This document shows, piece after piece, positions 1 through 8,077 of a DNA stretch of 64,000 nucleotides. Source of the DNA: an uncultured Tateyamaria sp. (GTDB taxonomy: Bacteria > Pseudomonadota > Alphaproteobacteria > Rhodobacterales > Rhodobacteraceae); the NCBI RefSeq assembly GCF_947503705.1, contig NZ_CANNES010000003.1:310001-374000 (forward strand), given 5' to 3'. Below the pieces are notes generated by a model that was given only the letters and a program-made list of their open reading frames with translations, made no database searches and was not told the DNA's origin. Within the stretch, counting starts at the first letter, position 1, and every line of letters starts with the position of its first letter. The translations under genes were made by a program, and so were the position numbers.

Positions 1-198
1 CATGACCAGGGGGCTGTCTTCGATATCCTCGCCCCAGATGTCCAGGTTCAGCACGGACATGGGAAAGCGGGTGCCATCGGTTGCCACCTTGTCGGCAAAG
101 CGCACCGGCATCCGTTTGCCTCGCGCCACGCCGTTCAGATCAGACGCTGCGACGCGTACTGCACGGATTTCGGGATTATCAGCAAGCCAGTCATGCAT
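1..198 (-). CDS. Glutamine synthetase-family ligase, N-terminal 66 codons (cut by window edge)
   Basis: Reading from an ATG at 198 toward the window edge gives 66 uninterrupted codons beginning MHDWLADNPEIRAVR and continuing with DLNGVARGKRMP. This is the usual N-terminal (beta-grasp) opening of the glutamine synthetase family, most like the gamma-glutamylputrescine/polyamine synthetase (PuuA-type) branch. Such enzymes ligate glutamate to an amine with ATP in the cytoplasm. The catalytic domain lies outside the window, so substrate cannot be decided. It is the last visible gene of the minus-strand ABC importer operon, 54 bases after the second permease, which suggests that the imported compound is an amine or amino acid that is gamma-glutamylated. 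The start has a GAGAAG-like ribosome site about 8 bases upstream. Confidence 0.8.
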   Translation of the reverse strand, partial: MHDWLADNPEIRAVRVAASDLNGVARGKRMPVRFADKVATDGTRFPMSVLNLDIWGEDIEDSPLVM

Positions 199-252
199 GG
201 GTCTTATCTTCTCTGTTCCAAAATCTCCGCCGGAGGCATTAAGTTCTTTGGC

Positions 253-1059
253 CTATCGGATCAGATTGGGTCGAACCTTCAAACGGGTGCGCGTATTGGC
301 CGGAAGGTGCCGGTTCAGACGCCGATTGACCAGCCCGAATATGCCAATGATCACAAGCGTCAGCAGGATGAAATACATCGCGAGGATGGGGTAGGGCACA
401 AAGGGATTAAAGGTCTTGTCCGCGAAGTAGCTCGCGTAATAAAGTGCATCGCCCCGTTGCTGCCAGGCCGGAAAGCCCGAGAAATAGACCAGTGTGGTCG
501 CGTGAAATAGGAAGATCGCCTCGTTCGTGTAGCCGGGCCAGGCCAAGCGCAGCATTGTGGGCCACACGATCCGGCGAAAGCGGGACCAGCCCGATAGCCC
601 GTACGCATCCGCCGCCTCAACCTCGCCCTTTGGGATGGATTGGAGCGCGCCATAAAAAATCTCGGCCGAATAGGCGGCGGTGTTCAGGAACAGCACGATC
701 AACGCGCCCAGCCAGGCGGCGGTGAACGGATCAAAAATCGGGTGCACACCCTTGAGGCTCAGAAACAGGAAGTAGGCAAAGAAGAACTGGATAAAGAGCG
801 GCGAGCCCCGGAAGAGGAAGATGAACCATTCCGCAGGCTTGCGAAGCCATGGGTTGGGCAGACCCTTGGCCACCGCGATGGCCGTCGCCAGAAAGAACCC
901 TGTGGCGAGCGCCATAATCCCGAAATAGACGTTCCAGATCATGCCCGACCCGATCAGGGTGAACTGTTCGCACAAGGTGAAATCGCTGCGCGGCAGCAGT
1001 CGATCACCAATGCCGATGGAGCGCAGGGCGTAGGATTGGATGGTCTCGATGCAGCTCAT
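253..1059 (-). CDS. Amino-acid ABC transporter permease (HisM/GlnP type), second permease
   Basis: A 268-residue inner-membrane protein. Hydrophobic segments lie at about 40-65, 77-103, 113-137, 180-200 and 225-250. The permease EAA loop at about 148-176 (EAADAYGLSGWSRFRRIVWP) is the contact site for the ATPase. This is the polar amino-acid permease family (HisM, GlnP, opine/octopine transporters). The start is the ATG at 1059 because it overlaps the stop of the upstream permease by four bases (ATGA), implying coupled translation. An in-frame extension upstream to 1197 would lie inside the other permease and is rejected. Together with the partner permease it should form the heterodimeric channel of the importer; the substrate is not determined by sequence. 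Confidence 0.9.
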   Translation of the reverse strand: MSCIETIQSYALRSIGIGDRLLPRSDFTLCEQFTLIGSGMIWNVYFGIMALATGFFLATAIAVAKGLPNPWLRKPAEWFIFLFRGSPLFIQFFFAYFLFLSLKGVHPIFDPFTAAWLGALIVLFLNTAAYSAEIFYGALQSIPKGEVEAADAYGLSGWSRFRRIVWPTMLRLAWPGYTNEAIFLFHATTLVYFSGFPAWQQRGDALYYASYFADKTFNPFVPYPILAMYFILLTLVIIGIFGLVNRRLNRHLPANTRTRLKVRPNLIR

Positions 1060-1865
1060 GCCGCCACCCCTTTGCGCTGGGCTTCGCCGCCTGTGGTGGC
1101 CTGCCCGCGGGTGAGGCGTTTCATCAACCGTTTGAGGATCTTTTCCGACCCCCAGGTCATGAAGAGGTAAAAGACCAGCAGCGCCAGGAAGTACCACATC
1201 CGCCAGTCCCCATGCGGGTATGACGTAAAGCGCGGCGTCTTAGTCCCGCCCAGTTCGCGGGCCCAGTAGACGACATCCTCGATGCCCAACAGGAACAAGA
1301 GCGGCGTTGCCTTGATCAGAACCTGCCACAGGTTCGAGAGACCCGGCAGGGCAAAGACCCACATTTGCGGCACCAGAATGCGCCAGAAGGTCTGACGCGG
1401 GGACATGCCGTAAGCCTCGGCTGTCTCAAGTTGAGCTTTGGGCACAGCCCGCATGGCGCCAAAGATCACGTTGGCGGCAAAAGCCCCAAAGACCAGCGCA
1501 AAGGTAATGACCGCCAAGCCAAAGGCATAGAGCTGATGCACGGTTTGCGGCGCGGTTCCAAGAGGCAGCTTGGCCCGCGGACAGACCAGGAAATCATTGC
1601 CCTGACGAATGGGGTCAGTCCAATCGGGGCAGAGCGCCTGGTGGCGCAGCCATTCAAACCCCTGATCGAGCGCGATGACGAAAAAGAGGAAGAAGGCGAT
1701 GTCAGGCACGCCCCGCACGATGGCGATGTAGCCCTTGCCAAAGATCGACAGGGGCAACAGGCGCGACCGGGCGGCCATGGCCCCGCCAAATCCAAAGGCC
1801 AGCGCCACAGGGGCCGTAACTGCCAGAATGCCCAACACCTTGAGAAAGCTGATATAGAAGGACAT
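1056..1865 (-). CDS. Amino-acid ABC transporter permease (HisQ type), first permease
   Basis: A 269-residue inner-membrane permease with an EAA loop at about 146-176 (ETAEAYGMSPRQTFWRILVP). Between the early membrane segments is a polar stretch (about 70-110) with two cysteines, longer than in HisQ/HisM, as seen in several Rhodobacterales polar amino-acid permeases. The ATG at 1865 is preferred because an ACAGGTG ribosome-site-like sequence precedes it. An ATG ten codons upstream (1895) is also possible but has no obvious ribosome site. It pairs with the permease that overlaps its stop codon. The binding protein and ATPase of the same system lie upstream in the same orientation, separated by a discoidin-like gene. 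Confidence 0.88.
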   Translation of the reverse strand: MSFYISFLKVLGILAVTAPVALAFGFGGAMAARSRLLPLSIFGKGYIAIVRGVPDIAFFLFFVIALDQGFEWLRHQALCPDWTDPIRQGNDFLVCPRAKLPLGTAPQTVHQLYAFGLAVITFALVFGAFAANVIFGAMRAVPKAQLETAEAYGMSPRQTFWRILVPQMWVFALPGLSNLWQVLIKATPLLFLLGIEDVVYWARELGGTKTPRFTSYPHGDWRMWYFLALLVFYLFMTWGSEKILKRLMKRLTRGQATTGGEAQRKGVAA

Positions 1866-2006
1866 GTGCACACCTGTCGTCAGGTAACACGCCATCCAAG
1901 GGGCAGTCGTGAGTAGGTCGGGGTCTGTGCAAAAACTAAAGATCTGAGGCCCCTTTCACCACTTTTGACCGGCTGAACAGTCCTGAGCAATGACAGATGC
2001 CGAACA

Positions 2007-2642
2007 TCATTGCGCCACCAGGGGCACGGCATCAGCCGTTCGAGTAGTGTCAAAGCGGACCTCTGCAAGACCAGTGTAATCGGGCGACGCTTCGACGGCG
2101 CGCACCTTGAATTGCACGGCTACGACATCAGACAGAATGGCGGGCAAGGAAAAGGTTTGTGCCGTGGGCGTGTTCGGCAGCAAGGCAACATCGAGAAATC
2201 GCGCCAGCACAGCGTTTTGGGAGCCGAAAATCGTGAGGTCAAAGCGCGTCGGCTCGTACCCGGAATTGTTTGCGATGTTATCGGACCGGTGGTTCCAGAT
2301 ATGGATGCCTCCCAAGGTGACAGGCAGATCAAAACCCCAGGTGATCGCCGCATCAAGGGGGGTGGTGCCCGCAGCGGTCGTCCAATGGTTTCCGCGCAGA
2401 TAGGTGTCATGCGCGTCGGTAATGTCCTGGGTTTGGGCTGCACCCGTGATGCTATCACTGTCTTTGACGACCTGATCAAATCCATCACGCAGCCCGCTGC
2501 CGTCAATGGTGAAGATGGCCTTGAAATCCGAGCTGTATTCCGAAGATGCTTGCGCCGTATCCGCTGAAAACATGGCGGCGCATAGCGGGGATCCCACGCC
2601 AAGCAAGGCGGTTGCAACGCAAATGATACGTCCCGAAATCAC
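2007..2642 (-). CDS. Secreted discoidin (F5/8 type C)-like protein with truncated sorting tail
   Basis: A 211-residue protein with a signal peptide (about 1-31, hydrophobic stretch ending near CAA). The body resembles galactose-binding/F5/8 type C domains: ASSEYSSDF, then LDAAITWGFDLPVTLGG, IHIWNHRSD, and a closing YTGLAEVRFD. Homologues ending in YTGLSEVRFD usually continue into a VPLPA/PEP-CTERM surface-sorting tail. Here the chain reads ...DAVPLVAQ and stops, with no hydrophobic helix or basic end, so it may be released rather than anchored. The start is a GTG at 2642 preceded by a GGGGACGG ribosome-site-like run. It sits between the binding protein and the permeases of an importer operon, which is an unusual place. 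No function in transport can be inferred from sequence. Confidence 0.6.
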   Translation of the reverse strand: MISGRIICVATALLGVGSPLCAAMFSADTAQASSEYSSDFKAIFTIDGSGLRDGFDQVVKDSDSITGAAQTQDITDAHDTYLRGNHWTTAAGTTPLDAAITWGFDLPVTLGGIHIWNHRSDNIANNSGYEPTRFDLTIFGSQNAVLARFLDVALLPNTPTAQTFSLPAILSDVVAVQFKVRAVEASPDYTGLAEVRFDTTRTADAVPLVAQ

Positions 2643-2720
2643 GTGTCAGCCGTCCCCGTTGACTTTTACACCCATTTTATGTGGCGGGCGCATCTTTGTG
2701 GCCCTGCCGATTGGGTTGGC

Positions 2721-2752
2721 GCATGTCCGGTCCGTTTCCAGACCGGACATGC
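2721..2752 (-). promoter_or_regulatory. Strong hairpin just after the binding-protein gene (mRNA stabiliser type)
   Basis: GCATGTCCGGTC and GACCGGACATGC are perfect 12-base inverted arms around an 8-base loop, starting 8 bases after the stop codon of the binding-protein gene. No T-run follows on the minus strand, so it is not a classical intrinsic terminator. Hairpins at this place in importer operons commonly block 3'-exonucleases, leaving binding-protein mRNA more abundant than downstream permease mRNA. That role is inferred here. Confidence 0.7.
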
Positions 2753-2760
2753 AGCGTCGT

Positions 2761-3492
2761 TTAGTACAGTGCGGTTTCTTCGCCGAACCACTTGATCAGC
2801 AGTTCGTTGAGCGAACCATCCGCTTTCATGGCGGTGATGGCCGCGTCAAACTTCTCTTTCAGTTCGGTGTCGCTTTCGCGCAGGCCCATGCCAACGCCGC
2901 CACCCAGCGGTACGTCGGGGCCGACAAACATCAGCTCACCACCCGATTCTTCGACCAGCGGCGCGAGGTAGTCGCGATCGGCAAACACGGCGTCCGCTTC
3001 ACCATTGCGCACGGCGGCAACCGTTTCTTCGGGCGTGGCGAACTCTACCAGTGTTGCACCGGACTCAGCGATAAAGCCTGCCTGGATCGTGGCGGTCTGA
3101 GCGGCGACAACGCCGCCTTCAAGGTCCACACCTTCGGCGGCAGCCACATAGGCGGACGCGGTGGGCGGGAAGTAGTCTTGAGTGAAGTCAATGACTTCGT
3201 CGCGCTCGTCCGTAATGCTCATGCCCGCCATGATGGTGTCATAGTTCGAGGACACGAGGTTGGGGATGATGCTGTCCCAGTCGTTTTTGACCCATTCGCA
3301 GGTCAGTTCGGCACGCGCACACAGCTCGTCGCCCAAATCGCGCTCAAAGCCGTCGACCTCGCCTGCGTCATTGATGAAGTTGTAGGGAGGGTAGGCGCCC
3401 TCGGTGCCCATGCGTACGACCGAATGGCCGTCTGCCATGGCAAGTGTGGCGGTCATCGCAACTGCGACTGTGCCGAAAAGAATGGATTTCAT
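2761..3492 (-). CDS. Amino-acid ABC transporter substrate-binding protein
   Basis: A 243-residue periplasmic binding protein of SBP family 3 (HisJ/ArgT-like). Residues 1-20 form a signal peptide ending LAMA. Family landmarks include EGAYPPYNFINDAGEVDGFERDL-like N-lobe residues, WDSIIPNLVSSNYDTIMAGM, and the ITDERDEVIDFTQ motif common to polar amino-acid binders. The N-lobe aspartate and arginine typical of alpha-amino-acid recognition are plausibly present (TDER), but the ligand cannot be named. It lies 29 bases after the ATPase gene with a GGGAGT ribosome site before ATG, and it is followed by a strong hairpin that probably raises its mRNA level over the permeases. Confidence 0.92.
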   Translation of the reverse strand: MKSILFGTVAVAMTATLAMADGHSVVRMGTEGAYPPYNFINDAGEVDGFERDLGDELCARAELTCEWVKNDWDSIIPNLVSSNYDTIMAGMSITDERDEVIDFTQDYFPPTASAYVAAAEGVDLEGGVVAAQTATIQAGFIAESGATLVEFATPEETVAAVRNGEADAVFADRDYLAPLVEESGGELMFVGPDVPLGGGVGMGLRESDTELKEKFDAAITAMKADGSLNELLIKWFGEETALY

Positions 3493-3521
3493 GAGTGAGT
3501 ACTCCCGTTTTTTGTTTTTGG

Positions 3522-4295
3522 TTACGCAGCGTGGGTCGCAGATAGAAACCCGCGCAGTCGTTCGGATTTGGGCGCGCCAAAGAGTTGCTCTGGCGCCCCT
3601 TGTTCTTCGATCAGGCCTTGGTGCAGGAACACAACGTGATCCGACACATCGGCGGCCAGTTTCATATCGTGGGTCACAATCAACATGGTACGTCCTTCGG
3701 CGGCCAGGTCCTTGATCACCTTGACGACTTCTTGTTCCAGTTCCGGGTCCAAAGCGCTGGTCGGCTCGTCAAAAAGCAGGGCTTCAGGCTCCATGCACAG
3801 GGCGCGGGCGATAGCGGCGCGTTGTTGCTGGCCACCGGACAGTTGTGCCGGATAGACGTCGCACTTGTCGCCGATGCCCACCTTGTCCAGGTAGCCGCGC
3901 GCGGCTTTTTCGACTTCAGCCGGGGCGCGGCCAAGCACCGTCACGGGCGCCTCCATCACGTTTTGCAGGATCGTCATGTGAGCCCACAGGTTGAACTGCT
4001 GAAAGACCATCGACAGGTTGGTGCGGATGCGCAGCACCTGTTTGGGGTCAGACGGCCGACGGCCATGATCCTTGCCCTTCCAGGTCACCGGCTCGCCCTT
4101 GAACAGCATCTCGCCTTGCTGGCTGTCTTCCAGCAGGTTGCAGCAGCGCAAAAGGGTGGACTTGCCCGATCCGGAGGACCCGATCAGTGATACGACGTCG
4201 CCCCTCTTTGCGCTGATATCAACGCCTTTTAGCACCTCAAGTTGCCCGTAGGCTTTGTGGAGGTCGCGAATTTCGATGACAGGCTGGTCGGTCAA
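3522..4295 (-). CDS. Amino-acid ABC transporter ATP-binding protein (HisP type)
   Basis: A 257-residue cytoplasmic ATPase. Walker A is GSSGSGKST (39-47), the Q-loop sits at VFQQFNLW (about 98-104), the ABC signature is LSGGQQQR (152-159), and Walker B/DEPTSALDPE is at about 173-185, followed by the H-loop VTHD. The insertion between Walker A and the Q-loop (KGKDHGRRPSDPKQ) is characteristic of HisP/OccP-like polar amino-acid ATPases. It is the promoter-proximal gene of the importer operon, so transcription probably begins in the 123-base gap between it and the PhnD-like gene upstream. Confidence 0.93.
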   Translation of the reverse strand: MTDQPVIEIRDLHKAYGQLEVLKGVDISAKRGDVVSLIGSSGSGKSTLLRCCNLLEDSQQGEMLFKGEPVTWKGKDHGRRPSDPKQVLRIRTNLSMVFQQFNLWAHMTILQNVMEAPVTVLGRAPAEVEKAARGYLDKVGIGDKCDVYPAQLSGGQQQRAAIARALCMEPEALLFDEPTSALDPELEQEVVKVIKDLAAEGRTMLIVTHDMKLAADVSDHVVFLHQGLIEEQGAPEQLFGAPKSERLRGFLSATHAA

Positions 4296-4418
4296 GTGGG
4301 CACGCTAATTGACTAAGGTTGCCGGGCATAAGGGCGCAGAATCGCACAGTTGTCTACGCAGAAAACGGCGCGGACCCTGCCTAAACGCCTCATTTCACGC
4401 CAAATGGCGCGTGATTGG

Positions 4419-5156
4419 TCACGGCAATGGTGGAACAGGCATGGCCAGATAATCGGCGGCAGGGATACGAACCACGCCCTTGAGTTGAAGTGTGTCGCGA
4501 TCTGCCACGTTCAGTTGGGCAATCGCTGTTGCGATGGCTGTCGCGATGGGTTCCGGATCGTGGGCGAGGGCAGTGATATAGGGCAGGCCGGGCGTGGGGT
4601 CGGTGCGCCCGATCTCCTTGAGGCGGCAGGTCAACTCCGGGTCCTCGCGCTGCAACATTTTCCAGGTCAGCGCATCAAGGGCCGCGATATCGGCGGCGCC
4701 CTGCGCCACAGCGCGGGCGGAGGCGGCGTGCGCACCGGTTTGCGGGCCCGTTTGGAACATGCGCCCGTGGACGCGAAAATGGGCGAAGGGGGCGGCCCAG
4801 CCCGACTGGCTCAGCGCCTCGTTATACGCCAGTCTTGGTCGATCCAGATCAGCAAGGCAGGTCGCCGGGTTCGAGTGCCTGACAAGCAGGACGCTGTTGT
4901 AATGACCCGGCGGGCAGCCCGGCAGGCCAAAGTCAGGAGTGGCCACAAGGGAGGTTTTGTCGTGCAGGCGCGCCCGAAACGGCAAGCCACAAGTCTGCGA
5001 CAACAGCAGATCAGGCGAAAGCCACTGGGCCCACAAATCGCCGCTCTGGTCCAGTCGCTTTGGCCCGTATCCCAGAGCATCGCGGATAGCTGTCCAAAAC
5101 CGGTCGGTTGCGCCGTGCGCATGGGGCATGGCGTACATGCCCAGGCTGGCGATCAC
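4419..5156 (-). CDS. PhnD-like phosphate/phosphonate-binding-fold protein without signal peptide
   Basis: A 245-residue protein of the PhnD-like periplasmic-binding fold (PF12974 type). It opens MIASLGMYAMPHAHGATDRFW and carries the family pattern of a two-lobe binder, with LLLSQTCGLPF in the first lobe and DIAALDALTWKML in the second (the latter resembling the ligand-contact D-A-L-T region). The GTG start at 5156 overlaps the stop of the upstream TerB gene (GTGA) and matches the usual IASLxMY beginning of Rhodobacterales homologues. There is no signal peptide, so the protein is expected in the cytoplasm, which is odd for a binding-protein fold. No permease or ATPase genes for phosphonates are nearby. 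Its ligand and role are unknown. Confidence 0.7.
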   Translation of the reverse strand: MIASLGMYAMPHAHGATDRFWTAIRDALGYGPKRLDQSGDLWAQWLSPDLLLSQTCGLPFRARLHDKTSLVATPDFGLPGCPPGHYNSVLLVRHSNPATCLADLDRPRLAYNEALSQSGWAAPFAHFRVHGRMFQTGPQTGAHAASARAVAQGAADIAALDALTWKMLQREDPELTCRLKEIGRTDPTPGLPYITALAHDPEPIATAIATAIAQLNVADRDTLQLKGVVRIPAADYLAMPVPPLP

Positions 5157-5587
5157 TTGGCGACCTTTTGGCGGGCCAGCGCGCTGTCGCGGTCGGAAAT
5201 GCCCAAGAGGTTCGACACCAGACGCAGCAAGGCGTCCTCTTCCTGAGCTCGCTGACCATCTGCCAGTACGACCTGCCAAAGCGCCTCAATCACGGCGAGC
5301 CGCTCGTCATAGGCGACCGCATCCTTGATGGCGCGGGTAAAGCGAACGGTGTCGGGCGCTTCGGCCTCCATTGCTTCAGCTTCGGCGCGTAAGTCACTGG
5401 CATCCTGAGCGGAAAGGCCATAGCGGGCCTGGGTGATCGCATCGATCCGCGCGGTCTCTTCAGCGCTGTAGTCATGGTCGGACCGGGCCACACGGACCAG
5501 CAATGCGGTAAGAGCCAGCCGCGCATCGGCATCTGCGATGGGGGCGGGTTCAGGCTGGATCAGCCGTTTGAGCAAGTCTTGAAACAT
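5153..5587 (-). CDS. TerB-like (tellurite resistance TerB family) protein, copy 2
   Basis: A 144-residue all-alpha protein. The repeated pattern LVRVARSDHDYSAEE (about 31-45) and LWQVVLADGQRAQEED (about 102-118) is the TerB/DjlA-type acidic metal-binding motif pair. It is a clear paralogue of the gene immediately upstream (5615-6046), so a tandem duplication is likely. Such single-domain proteins are annotated as tellurite resistance TerB family, but no other ter genes (TerC, TerD, TerZ) are here, so resistance to tellurite should not be assumed. It is co-transcribed and translationally coupled to the PhnD-like gene. Confidence 0.8.
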   Translation of the reverse strand: MFQDLLKRLIQPEPAPIADADARLALTALLVRVARSDHDYSAEETARIDAITQARYGLSAQDASDLRAEAEAMEAEAPDTVRFTRAIKDAVAYDERLAVIEALWQVVLADGQRAQEEDALLRLVSNLLGISDRDSALARQKVAK

Positions 5588-5614
5588 ATGCGCGATATAG
5601 GCCGGGTCGCGGCG

Positions 5615-6046
5615 TTAGCCAAGCGCGCGGGTCTGGATATTGGCGCTGTCTTCGGGGGTGATGCCGAGGGCGGCCTCGATCTGGTGCAGCGTTTCTTCCT
5701 CAATGGGGGCGTGATCACCATCGGCCAGCAAAACCTGCCACATGGCATAGGCCAAGGCGAGGCGATCCCCGTAAGGCACTGTTTCATGGAGGATTTTTGC
5801 AAACTCTGGCGTGCCCGGTGCGTCCCGTTCCAGCGCTTCGCATGTGGCGCGCAGCTTGGCCGCCTCCAGCGGTTTCAGATCAAAGGTGCCGGACAGGATC
5901 TTGTCGATGGCCCCAACCTCGGCCGCCTGATAATTGCGATCTGCCATGGCGATGCGCACCAAAAGCGCGCCGAGCGCCAGTTGGGGCGTGGGCTCTGGCA
6001 GTGGTTTTTTTGCCTTGGAGCGTTTTGGAAAAAGCCGTTCAAACAC
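5615..6046 (-). CDS. TerB-like (tellurite resistance TerB family) protein, copy 1
   Basis: A 143-residue all-alpha protein with a basic N-terminus (MFERLFPKRSKAKK) followed by the TerB fold. The two acidic motifs are VRIAMADRNYQAAE and LLADGDHAPIEEE. It shares length and motif spacing with the downstream copy (5153-5587), from which it is separated by 27 bases. It lies 15 bases after rlmJ on the same strand, so the order is rlmJ, TerB, TerB, PhnD-like protein. The acidic motif suggests divalent metal binding; the biological role is not known from sequence. Confidence 0.8.
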   Translation of the reverse strand: MFERLFPKRSKAKKPLPEPTPQLALGALLVRIAMADRNYQAAEVGAIDKILSGTFDLKPLEAAKLRATCEALERDAPGTPEFAKILHETVPYGDRLALAYAMWQVLLADGDHAPIEEETLHQIEAALGITPEDSANIQTRALG

Positions 6047-6061
6047 GTGTGGTCGCGAGCC

Positions 6062-6835
6062 TTACTTCAGTTGATCAAAGCGAGTTTTCAGTTTTGCGGC
6101 CTCTTGCGCAAGACCAAAGGGCGGATTGATCACAAAGAGGCCCGAGCCGATCATGCCATGTCCCTTGCGTGCGGGTGGAAACCGCACCTCGTGGCGAAAT
6201 GCATCCGGATGATCACTTTGTAGCGTTTTCAGCATGTTGTGATGCGCCGCTGATGTCAGGATCGGATACCAGAACACGATGACACCCACATTCCATGCGC
6301 GAACGTATTTGCGGATATGGGTGGGAATGGTGTCGTAGTCATCCTTGATCTCAAAGCTGGGATCAATCAGCATCAGGCCCCGCCGTGGCGTCGGCGGCAG
6401 CATCGAATGGGCCATGGCAAAGCCGTCACTGCGCCGACAGGTTGCCGTGGGAAGGGCCAGTTCAAGCGCATTATGTTCGCCCGGATGCAGTTCTGCCAGT
6501 GTGATGTGATCGCTGTCGCGCAGGCGCTGCGTCGCAATCATGGGCGAGCCGGGATAAGCGTTTTCGCCATCTGTTTCAGCAGTTTGTACCAGGCTTTTCA
6601 TGTAAGGATGATCGGCGGCAAACCAGTCACGCACGCGCGCGATCCCCATGGCCGCCTCACCGGTCTTGCGCGCCTCATCCGCGCTCAGGTCATAAAGCGC
6701 ACGGCCCGCATGGGTTTCGATATAGCTGACAGGTTTATCTTTGCGCGTGAGATAGTCGAGCATCCACGCCAGAAGGCTGTGTTTGTGAACATCGGCCAGA
6801 TTTCCGGCATGATAGATGTGCTGATAGCTGAGCAT
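6062..6835 (-). CDS. rlmJ: 23S rRNA (adenine(2030)-N6)-methyltransferase
   Basis: A 257-residue protein beginning MLSYQHIYHAGNLADVHKH, the highly conserved opening of RlmJ, which methylates A2030 of 23S rRNA using SAM. Family features seen are YIETHAGRALYDL in the cofactor region, GLMLIDPSFEIKDDY (the DPPY-type catalytic motif, here DPSF) and GMIGSGLFVINPP near the C-terminus. The ATG at 6835 is chosen because it gives exactly the family N-terminus; open frame continues upstream to 7033 but shows no homology. It heads a minus-strand run with the two TerB genes. Confidence 0.93.
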   Translation of the reverse strand: MLSYQHIYHAGNLADVHKHSLLAWMLDYLTRKDKPVSYIETHAGRALYDLSADEARKTGEAAMGIARVRDWFAADHPYMKSLVQTAETDGENAYPGSPMIATQRLRDSDHITLAELHPGEHNALELALPTATCRRSDGFAMAHSMLPPTPRRGLMLIDPSFEIKDDYDTIPTHIRKYVRAWNVGVIVFWYPILTSAAHHNMLKTLQSDHPDAFRHEVRFPPARKGHGMIGSGLFVINPPFGLAQEAAKLKTRFDQLK

Positions 6836-7100
6836 GGGAAGGGTGTAGCGGATTGGCACCTGCGCGCAACGGCTAACGGCGTGATCCACGCCGAAGCCGC
6901 GAATCGGGCAGAACCGCCTGCGGTTCATGGCCAAATGCAGGGCTGCGTGCGTGTCTGACAAAGAAGGGTGGCAGAACAGACGGCGTTGTGCATTGCCAAA
7001 GGTGCAAGATCGGACTTCGGGCACGTGGTGCACATCCGTTCACCGTCGCTTTGACGCTGGGCAAGCCTGCCGCGTCCTTTTAGGCTGATCCCGCTTATCC

Positions 7101-8033
7101 GTGGCCAACAGGGCAGATGAAGTGAACCGGAACGTGCTCGTCCTCGTTGTCTGTGGTGCTGCCTTGATCGGCGCGACGGTTCTGATGTTCAGGGATGCCG
7201 ACGACCGCCCCGAATTCCCCAATGAACCTGTTGCAGAGGTGATCACAGCGCCCTCGCGGGTGGCAATAACGATTGATGATCTGCCTTATGTGATGCCCTC
7301 GCGCACGACGCCCGCCGAGGGTTTGCGGTACGTGCAACGCATCAACGCCGCCTTGCAACAACATGGAATCATAGCGACGGGTTTTGCGGTGGGACAGCAG
7401 ATCAACGCCGCGTCAGAACCTGCGCTGCGCGCTTTTGCCGATGCCGGGCATGGGATCGGAAATCATAGTTGGTCGCATCCGGATTACGGCACCCTGACCG
7501 AGGCCGCGTTTCGCGATGAAACACGCCGCACCGACGAGGTTCTGGAGGACTGGATTGCAGGGCCGCGATATTACCGCTTTCCGTTTTTGCGTGAGGGCGA
7601 GACGGAAGAAACCAAAGAGGCGGCGGATCGTGTGTTGGCCGAGTTTGGCTACCGCAATGTGCCGGTGACCATCGATAATGATGAGTGGCGTTACAATGCC
7701 GAATATCTGGACGCGCTGGCGCAGAATGACGCCGCGTTGGCAGAGCGGATTGCCCGGGCCTACGTGGCTCACATGCAAGAGCGGACCGGCTATTTCCAAG
7801 GCCTTGCCCAAAGCACGCTTGGTGCAGATGTGGATCATATTCTGTTGATCCACCTGAACCGCATTAATGCGGATCACTTGCTGACCTTGCTTGATTGGTA
7901 CGCGGATCAGGGCTGGGTGTTCATCACGGTCGAAGAGGCGCTGACCCATCCTGTTTTCGACCAGCCGGACCTTTATGCCGGGCCACGTGGTTTGTCGCAG
8001 ATTGAGCGTGTGTTGGGCAGTCGGCAGGATTAG
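7101..8033 (+). CDS. Polysaccharide deacetylase family protein
   Basis: A 310-residue protein with an N-terminal membrane anchor or uncleaved signal (about 11-31, VLVLVVCGAALIGATVL). The NodB-type catalytic domain follows: motif 1 is TIDDLP (metal-binding Asp, general base), motif 2 is HSWSHP (two metal-binding His), and motif 3 is YRFPFL (the R-x-P arginine). Family members remove acetyl groups from chitooligosaccharides or peptidoglycan; here the substrate is unknown. The GTG at 7101 is used; a GTG at 7122 would also keep the anchor. It is transcribed away from rlmJ and converges on pyrG. Confidence 0.85.
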   Translation: MANRADEVNRNVLVLVVCGAALIGATVLMFRDADDRPEFPNEPVAEVITAPSRVAITIDDLPYVMPSRTTPAEGLRYVQRINAALQQHGIIATGFAVGQQINAASEPALRAFADAGHGIGNHSWSHPDYGTLTEAAFRDETRRTDEVLEDWIAGPRYYRFPFLREGETEETKEAADRVLAEFGYRNVPVTIDNDEWRYNAEYLDALAQNDAALAERIARAYVAHMQERTGYFQGLAQSTLGADVDHILLIHLNRINADHLLTLLDWYADQGWVFITVEEALTHPVFDQPDLYAGPRGLSQIERVLGSRQD

Positions 8034-8077
8034 TCGCGGTACTGCCCCATACCTGACCGACGGCCTGGCGGCGCTTG

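Noticed and set aside
5153-6046. Tellurite-resistance operon
   Set aside because: Only TerB-fold proteins are present; TerC, TerD and TerZ genes are missing.
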